Shown: positions 44,059 through 53,177, counted from the stretch's first letter. The stretch: 64,000 nucleotides of DNA from Flavobacteriaceae bacterium UBA3339 (GCA_002360925.1 DERN01000011.1:192908-256907); one strand, 5' to 3'. The notes: a model not told the origin generated them from the sequence alone. Made by a program: numbers and translations.

Positions 44059-45168
44059 TTAGAAGAATAAATGAATCAAATGATAAACACCCATTGCCAC
44101 TAGAGCCGAAACTGGAATCGTTAAAATCCAAGCCCATAATAACGAAATGGTAACTCCCCAACGAACAGCAGAAATACGTTTTGTGATTCCTACCCCAATA
44201 ATCGATCCTGTAATAGTATGTGTTGTAGAAACCGGAATTCCTAAATGTTCTGTAACATACAACGAAATAGCTCCGGCAGTTTCTGCTGCAACTCCTTCAA
44301 GCGGCGTTACTTTTGTAATTTTAGATCCCATTGTTTTAACAATCTTCCAACCACCACTCATAGTTCCCAATCCAATAAAGATAAAAGACGCTAACGGAAC
44401 CCATCCCCAGTGATCAACAAAATAACTAAAACGATCAGCATTTTCAATAGCTGCATACGGATTTAAATTATCCGGCAATCCCATGTGAAAACTGATAACC
44501 GCTGCACCAATAATACCCATTACTTTTTGGGCATCGTTTCCTCCGTGTCCCAAACTAAATAATGCTGATGATACCAATTGTAATTTCTTAAACCATTTTT
44601 CTGCTCTGTGCGGATTAGCTTTTCTGCAAATCCACATAATGGCAATGGTTATAAAATATGCGAGAATCATCCCTAGTAAAGGAGCTCCGAAAATAAACAA
44701 GAAAATCGGTATTACTTTTGCATAAACAATTACATCTTCTCCGTTTATATTAAACCCACCAGCGTGTGCAATAGCAGCTCCAATAAAACCACCAATTAAT
44801 GTATGAGAAGATGAAGATGGAATTCCTAATTTCCAAGTAGCTAAGTTCCACAAAATTGCAGCAACTAAGCCTGCAAAAATCACTTCTAAAGTAATAAACT
44901 GCTCGTTTACCGATTTTGCAATTGTATTACCAATCTTAAATTCACCAATAATGTAAAGCGAAATAAAATAGGCGGCAAAGTTAAAAACTGCTGCCCAAAG
45001 TACTGCCTGAAAAGGTGTTAAAACTCTTGTTGTTACAATGGTTGCAATAGAGTTAGCTGCATCGTGAAATCCGTTGATATAATCAAAACCTAAGGCTAAA
45101 ACTATAATTACAAGCAACAACCAAGCACCTGAAACATCCAGATTACTGAATAAGTCAAATATTTCCAT
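44059..45168 (-). CDS. inorganic phosphate transporter, PiT family
   Basis: 369 residues, about ten membrane segments arranged as two inverted halves. The PiT signatures are F-D-Y-I-N-G-F-H-D-A-A-N-S near residue 30 and G-H-G-G-N-D-A-Q-K-V-M near 205. Drives low-affinity, cation-coupled phosphate uptake across the inner membrane. It follows the DUF47 gene by 20 bases in the same transcript; that pairing is standard. Confidence 0.94.
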   Translation of the reverse strand: MEIFDLFSNLDVSGAWLLLVIIVLALGFDYINGFHDAANSIATIVTTRVLTPFQAVLWAAVFNFAAYFISLYIIGEFKIGNTIAKSVNEQFITLEVIFAGLVAAILWNLATWKLGIPSSSSHTLIGGFIGAAIAHAGGFNINGEDVIVYAKVIPIFLFIFGAPLLGMILAYFITIAIMWICRKANPHRAEKWFKKLQLVSSALFSLGHGGNDAQKVMGIIGAAVISFHMGLPDNLNPYAAIENADRFSYFVDHWGWVPLASFIFIGLGTMSGGWKIVKTMGSKITKVTPLEGVAAETAGAISLYVTEHLGIPVSTTHTITGSIIGVGITKRISAVRWGVTISLLWAWILTIPVSALVAMGVYHLIHLFF

Positions 45169-45188
45169 AATTTTTAATTAATTAAAGA

Positions 45189-45833
45189 TTATGCATATTT
45201 AACCGTAATAGTCTCTAAAACATTCGCAACGCGTCTACAACTATCTGTAGCGGTTTCCAATGCATCCATTACTTCTTTATACTTAATAATTTCAATAACG
45301 TTGGTTTCGTTTTCAAAGATATCGGCAACAGCTTTATCAAAAACTTTATCGGCCTTGCGCTCTAAACGTAAAATAACTTTACATCCTTCGGCAATCTTTT
45401 TCAAGTTTTTCATATCCTTTAAATCGTACATGCTTTGCGCAACCTGGCTGCAAGCTTCTAAATTTGCTTCTGTCAACTTACGTAAAGGTTTTGTTACTTT
45501 GTCGATTTGATATAAACGCATACGTGAAGCTGCATCACTTAAATGATCGGCAATTTCGTCAACAGCCGTAATTAAGTTATTGATATCTTCACGATCAAAA
45601 GGCGTAATAAAGTTTCGTTCTAATTCAACACGAGTAGTTTGAGCAATTGCTTCGATTTCTGATTTCAAAACCTCTACTTCGCGTAATAATTTTTCTCTAT
45701 CGTTTGCAGGTAGATTTACAGCTTCATTTAAAGTTTCTGATAATAATTTAATTTTATTAGCAGCTTGTTCAAACAAGGGATAAAACGTTTTATCCTTTGG
45801 AACTAAAAATTGAAAGATCGAATTTAAAGACAT
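45189..45833 (-). CDS. DUF47 phosphate-transport accessory protein (PhoU-like)
   Basis: 214 residues, all-helical PhoU-like fold. E-I-A-D-H-L-S-D-A-A-S-R-M-R near 90 and L-E-R-K-A-D-K-V-F-D near 155 are the D/E-rich helices that bind metal clusters in PhoU relatives. Known partners are PiT transporters, whose activity they modulate. First gene of the pit operon; TTAACA-like repeats lie 42-62 bases upstream (45875-45895). Confidence 0.92.
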   Translation of the reverse strand: MSLNSIFQFLVPKDKTFYPLFEQAANKIKLLSETLNEAVNLPANDREKLLREVEVLKSEIEAIAQTTRVELERNFITPFDREDINNLITAVDEIADHLSDAASRMRLYQIDKVTKPLRKLTEANLEACSQVAQSMYDLKDMKNLKKIAEGCKVILRLERKADKVFDKAVADIFENETNVIEIIKYKEVMDALETATDSCRRVANVLETITVKYA

Positions 45834-45874
45834 GTGTGTGTGTATTCATTAATTTTCGATGCGAAGGTAATATT

Positions 45875-45895
45875 CTAATGTTAAGTTAATATTAA
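45875..45895 (-). promoter_or_regulatory. possible phosphate-box-like repeats before DUF47-pit
   Basis: On the minus strand TTAATA and TTAACA are 11 bases apart, resembling the Bacillus-type PhoP box (TTAACA repeats). Short and AT-rich, so chance is quite likely. Confidence 0.2.
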
Positions 45896-46000
45896 ATCTT
45901 CATTTTTGATTAATTTATTTTTGAACAATGCTATTTCAAAATTAGAAGGATTATTCGTATTTTAGCCAGATTCGAAAAACCAACAGAAATTTTAGTAAAA

Positions 46001-47644
46001 ATGGATTTAAACTTCAATAAAAACGAAGATCACAATAAATTATTATTATCTGATTTAAAACACAAATTTGCCAAAGTTAAATTAGGCGGAGGCGAAAAAA
46101 GAATAGCAAAATTACACGATCAAGGCAAAATGACCGCTCGCGAGCGTATTGATTATTTGTTTGACAAAGATTCAAAATCGATCGAAATTGGTGCATTTGC
46201 TGGTGAAGGAATGTATAAAGAACACGGTGGATGTCCTTCGGGCGGAGTTGTTGTTAAAATTGGATACGTAAAAGGCAAACAAGTTATCGTAGTTGCGAAC
46301 GATGCAACAGTAAAAGCAGGAGCTTGGTTTCCGATTACAGGAAAAAAGAATTTGCGAGCACAGGAAATCGCGATCGAAAACCGTTTACCTATCATTTATT
46401 TAGTAGATTCTGCTGGGGTTTATTTGCCAATGCAAGACGAAATTTTCCCTGATAAAGAAAACTTCGGACGTATTTTCCGCAATAACGCTATTATGTCGTC
46501 TATGGGAATTACGCAAATTGCGGCCGTTATGGGAAGTTGTGTTGCTGGCGGTGCTTATTTACCTATTATGAGCGACGAAGCTTTGATTGTAGACAAAACG
46601 GGATCTATCTTTTTAGCCGGATCTTATTTGGTAAAAGCAGCAATTGGCGAAAGTATCGATAACGAAACGCTTGGTGGCGCTTCAACACATACCGAAATTT
46701 CGGGAGTTACCGATTACAAATCAAAAGACGATAAAGATTGTTTAGATACTATTCGAAATATTGTAGATAAAATGGGCGATTTCGATAAAGCAGGATATAG
46801 CCGAATAGAATCGAAAAAACCTAGTTTAAATCCGGAAGAAATTTACGGAATTTTACCAAAATCTCGTGCAGAACAATACGATACAATGGAAATTATTAAA
46901 CGTTTGATTGATGATTCTGAATTTGAAGAATACAAAGCTGGTTACGGACAAACGATTATTACCGGTTATGCACGCATTGATGGTTGGGCAGTAGGAATTG
47001 TTGCAAACCAACGCAAAGTAGTTAAAACAACCGGAGCTAAAACTAAACCAAGCGAAATGCAGTTTGGTGGTGTTATTTATTCAGATTCTGCAGATAAAGC
47101 CACTCGTTTTATTGCAAACTGTAATCAAAAGAAAATTCCGTTGGTGTTTTTACAAGATGTTACCGGCTTTATGGTTGGAAGTAAATCGGAACACGGCGGT
47201 ATTATTAAAGACGGAGCTAAAATGGTAAATGCTGTTTCGAATTCGGTAGTTCCCAAATTCACTGTAATTATGGGGAACTCTTACGGAGCCGGAAATTACG
47301 CTATGTGCGGTAAAGCTTACGATCCGCGTTTTTTCCTTGCATGGCCAAGTGCTGAATTAGCTGTAATGGGCGGCGCACAAGCTGCAAAAGTGTTGTTACA
47401 GATCGAAGCTTCTTCATTAAAAGCTAAAGGCGAAGAATTAACTCCGGAAAAAGAAGCAGAATTGTTCGATAAAATCAAAGCGAAATACGACGATCAAGTT
47501 TCGCCTTATTATGCTGCAGCTCGTTTATGGACAGACGCTATTATTGATCCGCTTGATACAAGAAAATGGATTTCGATGGGAATTGAAGCTGCAAACCACG
47601 CTCCTATCGAAAAACCTTTTAACTTAGGCGTTATTCAAGTTTAA
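46001..47644 (+). CDS. acyl-CoA carboxylase carboxyltransferase (beta) subunit
   Basis: 547 residues with two crotonase-like halves. Oxyanion/CoA features include G-G-C-P-S-G-G-V near 77, M-G-S-C-V-A-G-G-A-Y-L-P near 177, D-V-T-G-F-M-V-G near 387 and G-N-S-Y-G-A-G-N-Y-A-M-C-G near 425. The second half, with A-W-P-S-A-E-L-A-V-M-G-G, resembles the methylcrotonyl-CoA carboxylase beta subunit more than propionyl-CoA carboxylase. It needs a biotinylated alpha subunit that is not in this window. Relevant to leucine or other branched-chain catabolism, matching MutAB and IcmF. Monocistronic. Confidence 0.88.
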   Translation: MDLNFNKNEDHNKLLLSDLKHKFAKVKLGGGEKRIAKLHDQGKMTARERIDYLFDKDSKSIEIGAFAGEGMYKEHGGCPSGGVVVKIGYVKGKQVIVVANDATVKAGAWFPITGKKNLRAQEIAIENRLPIIYLVDSAGVYLPMQDEIFPDKENFGRIFRNNAIMSSMGITQIAAVMGSCVAGGAYLPIMSDEALIVDKTGSIFLAGSYLVKAAIGESIDNETLGGASTHTEISGVTDYKSKDDKDCLDTIRNIVDKMGDFDKAGYSRIESKKPSLNPEEIYGILPKSRAEQYDTMEIIKRLIDDSEFEEYKAGYGQTIITGYARIDGWAVGIVANQRKVVKTTGAKTKPSEMQFGGVIYSDSADKATRFIANCNQKKIPLVFLQDVTGFMVGSKSEHGGIIKDGAKMVNAVSNSVVPKFTVIMGNSYGAGNYAMCGKAYDPRFFLAWPSAELAVMGGAQAAKVLLQIEASSLKAKGEELTPEKEAELFDKIKAKYDDQVSPYYAAARLWTDAIIDPLDTRKWISMGIEAANHAPIEKPFNLGVIQV

Positions 47645-47662
47645 TTGATTTAGAAAATTTAT

Positions 47663-47785
47663 AAAAGGCTGTCCAGAAATCTAAACAAAATGTTTAGTTT
47701 ATCATTCCGACGAAGGAGGAATCTTTACAAGAAATAAGACTCTTCATTTACTTCATTCGAAATGATAGTTTCCGGACAGCCTTTT
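47663..47785 (+). terminator. long hairpin terminator enclosing a REP-like repeat
   Basis: Arms AAAAGGCTGTCCAGAAA (47663-47679) and TTTCCGGACAGCCTTTT (47769-47785) pair with one mismatch. The loop holds a small CTAAACA/TGTTTAG hairpin and a dispersed repeat unit (47701-47766). It directly follows the carboxylase gene. Confidence 0.75.
47701..47766. repeat. dispersed REP-like element, copy C
   Basis: Begins ATCATTCCGACGAAGGAGG and ends TTCATTCGAAATGAT, so the ends are inverted like copies at 11053 and 29122. Confidence 0.65.
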
Positions 47786-47795
47786 CTGTTGCTAT

Positions 47796-49190
47796 ATGAT
47801 AAAAGAAAATCCAACGGTTTACGAAAGGTTTTTACCTTTAGTAACTGCAATTGCGATGTTTATGCAGTCTTTAGACGGAACCATTTTAAATACGTCGTTG
47901 CCAAGTATTGCAAAAACCATGAATTATTCTCCGTTAGAAATGCAATCGGTCATCGTAAGTTACACCTTGACCTTGGCATTATTTATTCCGCTTTCGGGTT
48001 GGCTTTCTGACAAATTCGGAACCAAAAGAATGTTCATTTTAGCTGTTTTCATATTCACGTTGGGTTCGCTTTTTTGTGCACTTTCTGTAGATTTGCTTAC
48101 CTTAAATTTATCTAGAATTTTGCAGGCAATTGGCGGTTCTATGATGGTACCAATTGCTCGTTTGGCTATTTTGTATCAATATCCTCGTAATCAATTGTTA
48201 AAAATCATGAACTATATTACCATTCCGGGCTTGTTAGGACCTGTGATTGGACCAAGTTTAGGTGGTTTTTTATCGGATAATTTCTCTTGGCATTGGATTT
48301 TTTTAGTGAATCTGCCGGTTGGAATTATCGGAATGTTTATGGCTTGGAAAATTATGCCGAATTACAAAAACACTGTTGGTAAATTCGATGTTTTAGGATT
48401 GGTTTATTTTAGCTTGGCTTTGGTTTTCATTACGCTGGTTATGGAATTGGGAAGCGTAGGTATTAATCATTGGACGATTCTTTTAGGTTTAACCTTTTTA
48501 TCAGGATTGTTATTTGCTTTGTATTATCGTCATTTTAAACGTACTTCAAACCCTATTATCAACCTCAACCTTTTTAAAATCAGAACACTCCGAATTGGTT
48601 TAATCGGAAGTTTAATTACACGTTTTGGAATTAGCGGATTACCTTTTTTATTGCCTTTAATGATGCAGGTTGGTTTTGGTTTTTCGGCTTCAAAAGCTGG
48701 AATGATGTTACTTCCTTCGGCTTTAACAACCATTGCTATAAAACCTTGGATTGTAAGAATCGTGCGTCATTTTGGTTATCGAAACGTTTTAATTAGCAAC
48801 ACCTTATTTTTAGCAGTGATTATTTTTGTTTTTAGCTTCATGGAAAAAGAAACTCCGCTTATGTATTATATTTTATTAATGATTGCGTACGGAGCTTTTA
48901 CATCGATTCAAATGACTGCTATGAATACGATTTCGCTTGCAGATTTAAGCGATGACGATGCAAGCGGCGGAAATAGTTTATTGGCAATTATGCAGCAATT
49001 ATCTGTCAGTTTCGGAATTTCGATTGCAGCTTTAGTTCTTTCGTTTTATAAAGATTGGCTAGATTTTTATCACGGAGATTTAGTTTCGGCTTTCCATTTA
49101 ACCTTAATTACGTTGGCTGTTTTAACCGCTTTATCAAGCTTAACGTTTACGAAATTAAAAAAAGGAGATGGCGAAAAAATGTCAAATTAA
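47796..49190 (+). CDS. MFS drug exporter, DHA2 (EmrB/QacA-like) family
   Basis: 464 residues with about 14 membrane helices. DHA2 signatures are M-Q-S-L-D-G-T-I-L-N-T-S-L-P near 23 (motif D1), G-W-L-S-D-K-F-G-T-K-R near 68 (motif A) and G-L-L-G-P-V-I-G-P-S-L-G-G near 148 (motif C). Expected to export small toxic compounds by proton antiport. It begins 10 bases after a strong hairpin and has no adjacent adaptor, resembling MdtD-like single-component exporters. Convergent with the Na/Pi gene, 5 bases apart. Confidence 0.9.
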   Translation: MIKENPTVYERFLPLVTAIAMFMQSLDGTILNTSLPSIAKTMNYSPLEMQSVIVSYTLTLALFIPLSGWLSDKFGTKRMFILAVFIFTLGSLFCALSVDLLTLNLSRILQAIGGSMMVPIARLAILYQYPRNQLLKIMNYITIPGLLGPVIGPSLGGFLSDNFSWHWIFLVNLPVGIIGMFMAWKIMPNYKNTVGKFDVLGLVYFSLALVFITLVMELGSVGINHWTILLGLTFLSGLLFALYYRHFKRTSNPIINLNLFKIRTLRIGLIGSLITRFGISGLPFLLPLMMQVGFGFSASKAGMMLLPSALTTIAIKPWIVRIVRHFGYRNVLISNTLFLAVIIFVFSFMEKETPLMYYILLMIAYGAFTSIQMTAMNTISLADLSDDDASGGNSLLAIMQQLSVSFGISIAALVLSFYKDWLDFYHGDLVSAFHLTLITLAVLTALSSLTFTKLKKGDGEKMSN

Positions 49191-49195
49191 AATCT

Positions 49196-50167
49196 TTATA
49201 CACTTTCAACTTTAAGACTTTCGTCTACTTTAACTTGTTCTTTATACCAACGATGTTTCATTAAAATCCTAATAGTAGGGTTAAGAAATAGTAAAAAGAA
49301 AAACGAAGTAAATGTATTGCTAATCGTAAATGCAATAGCAACTTGTAATGAAGGTTCATTGCTAAACGACGTCGCGATTTGTTCTAAAAGTCCGAAAAAA
49401 GGAAGCATAATAAGTACGCCAATCAAGTTAAAAGTAGAAGCTGCCAAAGCGACTAATTTTGACATAGAGGACAATTTTAAACTTATTAATAAAGCAGTTG
49501 AAGTAGTTCCGATATTTGCGCCAATCACAATAGGAATTGCAGATTGAATATCGATGGTTCCTTGTGAAAGCAATACAATAACCAAACCCACAACCACAGA
49601 ACTAGACTGAATAATAACAGTAATAATAATTCCGTAAACGATTCCTAAAATAGGATTTGATGCTTTTGAAAGAATTTCGACTAGCAAAGGATCGTTCTTT
49701 AAAGGTTCCATTGCCTGACTGATAAAGCTTAACGAGAAAAAGATAAATCCAAAGTAAAAAATAGATTTTCCTGCAACCGAAATTCGAGTTGGAATCATAC
49801 TGATTAAAGTTCCCAAAACAATAAACAAAGGTCCTAGAAATGAAGATTCCATGGAAACAATCCAAGCGGTTGAAGTAGTCCCAACATTGGTTCCCAATAA
49901 AATTAAAATACTATCGCGAAACGTAATAACACCAGAATTTACCAACGAAACGGTCAATGAGGAAACCAAAGTACTTGATTGAACAATGGAAGTAAAAATA
50001 CCACCCAACAAAAATCCACCTAAAGGAAAAACGGTTATTTTATCAATCCATTTCGAAAGTCGTTCTGTTCCTAATTGATCTATTTCTTTACTAAAACTTT
50101 GCAATCCGTAAACAAAAAGTGTAATGGACGCAATGATGATTATAATTGTTTGAAAATTTTCTACCAC
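49196..50167 (-). CDS. Na/Pi-cotransporter II-related protein
   Basis: 323 residues in two inverted repeats, each with a Q-S-S-S/T substrate motif (I-V-Q-S-S-T-L-V near 62 and I-I-Q-S-S-S-V-V near 186) and a G-T-N-V-G-T-T-S-T-A or G-A-N-I-G-T-T-S-T-A loop. No C-terminal PhoU-like domain, so it is shorter than the 500-residue YjbB type. Likely phosphate or related anion transport in the inner membrane. A -7 motif lies upstream on the same strand. Confidence 0.88.
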   Translation of the reverse strand: MVENFQTIIIIIASITLFVYGLQSFSKEIDQLGTERLSKWIDKITVFPLGGFLLGGIFTSIVQSSTLVSSLTVSLVNSGVITFRDSILILLGTNVGTTSTAWIVSMESSFLGPLFIVLGTLISMIPTRISVAGKSIFYFGFIFFSLSFISQAMEPLKNDPLLVEILSKASNPILGIVYGIIITVIIQSSSVVVGLVIVLLSQGTIDIQSAIPIVIGANIGTTSTALLISLKLSSMSKLVALAASTFNLIGVLIMLPFFGLLEQIATSFSNEPSLQVAIAFTISNTFTSFFFLLFLNPTIRILMKHRWYKEQVKVDESLKVESV

Positions 50168-50251
50168 GAATATTTAATCTTTAAGTGTTTTTAAAACTGT
50201 AGTTAAATACAAAAGAATCCTATTAAGTTTCTCGTAATCTTTTTAATCGGG

Positions 50252-50259
50252 CAAATTTA
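50252..50259 (-). promoter_or_regulatory. -7 promoter element for the Na/Pi gene
   Basis: TAAATTTG on the minus strand matches TAnnTTTG, with a predicted leader near 78 bases. Confidence 0.35.
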
Positions 50260-50319
50260 AGCAATATTTTATATTTTGTTAAAGCATCGAAAAGCCGTTC
50301 AGAATGAAGCTAAAACAAA

Positions 50320-50346
50320 AAAGCTGTTCTTTTTCAGAACAGCCTT
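50320..50346 (-). terminator. terminator after the EF-hand-loop gene
   Basis: On the minus strand AAGGCTGTTCT pairs with AGAACAGCTTT (one mismatch) around GAAAA, followed by a T run. Confidence 0.8.
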
Positions 50347-50368
50347 CATTTTTATATCAGTTAAAAGA

Positions 50369-50872
50369 TTATTTCTTAAACAATCCGCCTAACATATCGC
50401 CTAAACCGCCTTTTGTTACAGCGCTAATTGCATCGTCGATACCTAATTTACCGTCTCCGTTTTGATCTAACATAGAACTTCCTCCAGAAAACGAACTCAA
50501 GATTTCGCTAATGTTAAAATCTCCGCTCTTTACTTTATCCAAAACGGTGCTTAAAACCTGTGGAATCACAGATCCTGCAAAGTTTGAAGAAGTATTAGCA
50601 TCTAAACCAACGTTTGTTCCTAATTTAGAACTCAAAGAATCGATAATATTTTTAACAACAGGATTCGATGTTAAAGAATTTACATCCGCTCCGCTAAACA
50701 TATTCATTACATCGCTCATGTTTCCTCCAGAAACTGCCGATTTTAAACCTTCCATTAAAGAACTCCCCGTTTCTTTTGCTACATTTCCTGCTAAATTGTT
50801 GGAAATATTCTCGTTACCGCTAACTGCTTTTTCCGTTAACTGTTGTACAATTTGTTGAATTTGATCGATCAT
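50369..50872 (-). CDS. DUF937-like protein with an EF-hand loop
   Basis: 167 residues, low-complexity helices rich in S, N, G and V, without a signal peptide. The middle (P-V-V-K-N-I-I-D-S-L-S-S-K-L-G near 75 and V-I-P-Q-V-L-S-T-V-L-D-K-V-K near 108) resembles DUF937 proteins. A single EF-hand calcium loop D-Q-N-G-D-G-K-L-G-I-D-D lies near residues 135-146. It follows the acyl-CoA reductase gene by 11 bases on the same strand. Function unknown. Confidence 0.8.
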   Translation of the reverse strand: MIDQIQQIVQQLTEKAVSGNENISNNLAGNVAKETGSSLMEGLKSAVSGGNMSDVMNMFSGADVNSLTSNPVVKNIIDSLSSKLGTNVGLDANTSSNFAGSVIPQVLSTVLDKVKSGDFNISEILSSFSGGSSMLDQNGDGKLGIDDAISAVTKGGLGDMLGGLFKK

Positions 50873-50883
50873 TTTTTCGCTTT

Positions 50884-51945
50884 TTATTTCAAAGATAATA
50901 AAAAATCCATTGTATCAACACCATCTGCATAATCCCATAAATTTGGTGTTTGTGTGGTGCCAAAATTCAAACTATTTTCGATTAAATTATTCGAAACAAC
51001 ACACTGAATTTTAGCTTCGTCTTGCGTTATTTTATCTTTTACGGTTTCTAACGAATCATAAAATTCATAAAAAACCGACGAAATAGGCGAAGCATAACTT
51101 TCGTCTTCTTTCAAGGTTAAAAATTCATTATCTAAAATCGAAAAATTACTCATTAAGAAAACCGCTTTATTGTAATCGTAATTATTCGCGTATTTTTCGT
51201 AAAAAATAATATCCTTATGTTCATACATAGCTTCAAAAAACAAGGTGAAATCATATGCTTTAGGAACAAATAATTTAGAAACATTTCGACAACCTAATCC
51301 ATAATATCTAAAAATATCTTCGCCCAAAGCAATTAAATCTTCTTTGGTTTCGGTTCCATCTAAAACAGCAATCGAATTACGGTTTTTTCTAATGATATTA
51401 GGATATTTATTAAAGTAATAATCAAAATAACGCGCTGTATTATTACTTCCGGTTGCAATTACGGCATCAAAATTCTCGAAACGTTCTTTTGTAACTTCAT
51501 ATCGGTTTTTAAACTCTGGAGCAACTTTTGCAAGATAATCCAACAAAAACGGAATCAAAATTTGATCGTTCGAAGATAATTTAATCAACGCTTTATTACC
51601 CGACAACAAAACCGAAACCACATCATGAAAACCAACCATTGGAATGTTTCCTGCCAAAATCAATCCAACCGTTTTTAAAGATTCGTTCTCTAAATGATAT
51701 TCGCTCAACCATTTCGTCAAATTTTCTTGGGTCAAAGCATTGCTCCACGATGTAAAAGCGTGTTCTAATTGTTCTCGCGTAAACCATCCGTTATTTTCGT
51801 TCAATCGATCAATTAAATTCGAAAAAGCATCAAAAAAAACATCGTTAAATAAAACGTCGTTGTTTTGTGTGTAAGGTTGTGCAGAAAACTGTTTCAGGAA
51901 CAAGCCCAATTGTACAAACGCATTTTTTTTATCTTCTAAAACCAT
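50884..51945 (-). CDS. LuxC-like acyl-CoA reductase
   Basis: 353 residues. The family features are the N-terminal helical part, L-I-L-A-G-N-I-P-M-V-G-F-H-D near 98, A-V-I-A-T-G-S-N-N-T-A-R-Y-F near 162 and the catalytic cysteine in Y-G-L-G-C-R-N-V-S-K-L-F near 217. LuxC enzymes reduce acyl-CoA or acyl esters to aldehydes with NADPH. It is divergent from the ferredoxin gene, 67 bases apart. The in vivo substrate in flavobacteria is not known to me. Confidence 0.88.
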   Translation of the reverse strand: MVLEDKKNAFVQLGLFLKQFSAQPYTQNNDVLFNDVFFDAFSNLIDRLNENNGWFTREQLEHAFTSWSNALTQENLTKWLSEYHLENESLKTVGLILAGNIPMVGFHDVVSVLLSGNKALIKLSSNDQILIPFLLDYLAKVAPEFKNRYEVTKERFENFDAVIATGSNNTARYFDYYFNKYPNIIRKNRNSIAVLDGTETKEDLIALGEDIFRYYGLGCRNVSKLFVPKAYDFTLFFEAMYEHKDIIFYEKYANNYDYNKAVFLMSNFSILDNEFLTLKEDESYASPISSVFYEFYDSLETVKDKITQDEAKIQCVVSNNLIENSLNFGTTQTPNLWDYADGVDTMDFLLSLK

Positions 51946-51969
51946 ATAGATTAGTTTGTAAATTCTTTG

Positions 51970-51977
51970 TATTTTTG
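51970..51977 (+). promoter_or_regulatory. -7 promoter element for the ferredoxin gene
   Basis: TATTTTTG matches TAnnTTTG, 35 bases before the ATG, in the divergent gap. Confidence 0.5.
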
Positions 51978-52012
51978 TACAAAGTTACTATTAATTAAAT
52001 AAAATTCTTGCT

Positions 52013-52363
52013 ATGGCAATTATTATAACTGATGAATGCATTAATTGTGGTGCGTGCGAGCCAGAATGTCCGAATACTGCAATTTATGAAGGCGCTGATG
52101 ATTGGCGTTGGAAAGACGGAACTCGTTTAAGCGGTAAAATTGTACTTCCGGATGGAACCGAAATCGATTCGGACGAAGCACAAACTCCGATTTCAGACGA
52201 TTTGTATTACATTGTTCCAGGAAAATGTACCGAATGTAAAGGTTTCCATGAAGAACCGCAATGTGCCGCTGTATGTCCGGTAGATTGTTGTATTCCAGAC
52301 GACAATCATGTAGAAAGCGAAGAAACATTGTTGCAAAGACAAGCGTTTTTACATAACGAATAA
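52013..52363 (+). CDS. 4Fe-4S dicluster ferredoxin
   Basis: 116 residues. The first cluster motif is [12 protein letters not shown] (C10-x2-C13-x2-C16-x3-C20). The second is in [18 protein letters not shown], with an eight-residue loop between second and third Cys, typical of YfhL-like ferredoxins. A 50-residue insert separates the two halves. Soluble electron carrier; the partner is unknown, though the divergent LuxC-like reductase is a candidate. Confidence 0.93.
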   Translation: MAIIITDECINCGACEPECPNTAIYEGADDWRWKDGTRLSGKIVLPDGTEIDSDEAQTPISDDLYYIVPGKCTECKGFHEEPQCAAVCPVDCCIPDDNHVESEETLLQRQAFLHNE

Positions 52364-52366
52364 TTT

Positions 52367-52394
52367 AAAAGCTTCGCCCAAAAGCGAAGCTTTT
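52367..52394 (+). terminator. terminator after the ferredoxin gene
   Basis: 11-bp stem AAAAGCTTCGC / GCGAAGCTTTT, loop CCAAAA. Confidence 0.9.
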
Positions 52395-52418
52395 TACTTT
52401 ATAAATAAAACTATTTTC

Positions 52419-53177
52419 ATGAAAAAGATCATTTTATTTTTATCCTTAACCGTTTTATTTGCTTCGTGTGCGGCAAAAAAAGAAATTAAAGAAGACCAAA
52501 GCCTTTTAAACGGAACTTGGGAATTAGCAAATGCCAGCTTTAGTAAAAACTTATCTAAAGATTTTACTGAAGGGCTTCCGACTTTAACGTTCGACAGTTC
52601 TGAAAATTTATCGATTTACGGTTACGACGGCTGCAATAGAATCAATTCAAAAGCAACTTTACAGAAAGAACAAAAAATCACAATTGCCAAAGAAATGGCT
52701 TCTACGATGATGGCTTGTAAAAATGTGAAAAGCGAGGACTATAAAGAAGCTTTAACCAACGCAACCAAATACGAATTAAAAAACGATAAAGTATTAATTT
52801 TAAAATCAGAAACTACGGAACTTAAATTCCACAAAGTTTCTTTAAACGGAAATTGGTATTTAGATAAAATCTATGTAGGTAAAATTAAAGCCGCCGATTT
52901 GTATCCGTATAAAAAACCTTTTATCACAATCGACATCAATAAACCAACATTTACAGGAAATTCGGCTTGTAATGCCATAAACGGACAACTTTTAATATTT
53001 CAGAATACTATGAAATTTAATCATGTAACTTCGACCAAAATGTTCTGCGATGGTGTAAACGAAAAAGTTTTTACCGATGCTTTAGAAAAAGTAACACATT
53101 ATAAATTAGAAGGAACTAGACTAATTTTATTAGAAAAAGATAAAAAAATAATGGAACTGGTTCAACAATACGAATAA
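52419..53177 (+). CDS. lipoprotein with two META (HslJ-like) domains
   Basis: 252 residues. The lipoprotein signal ends F-A-S-C-A-A (Cys18). Two META repeats follow: the first has L-N-G-T-W-E-L near 32 and Y-D-G-C-N-R-I-N near 68. The second has L-N-G-N-W-Y-L near 143 and N-S-A-C-N-A-I-N-G near 186. HslJ-type proteins are linked to heat-shock and novobiocin tolerance; this tandem form is an envelope protein of unknown role. Bounded by terminators on both sides. Confidence 0.9.
   Translation: MKKIILFLSLTVLFASCAAKKEIKEDQSLLNGTWELANASFSKNLSKDFTEGLPTLTFDSSENLSIYGYDGCNRINSKATLQKEQKITIAKEMASTMMACKNVKSEDYKEALTNATKYELKNDKVLILKSETTELKFHKVSLNGNWYLDKIYVGKIKAADLYPYKKPFITIDINKPTFTGNSACNAINGQLLIFQNTMKFNHVTSTKMFCDGVNEKVFTDALEKVTHYKLEGTRLILLEKDKKIMELVQQYE

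Noticed and set aside
47762..48010. 82-codon frame overlapping the MFS gene start
   Set aside because: Overlaps the first 70 codons of a clear transporter in another frame, and its sequence is not protein-like.
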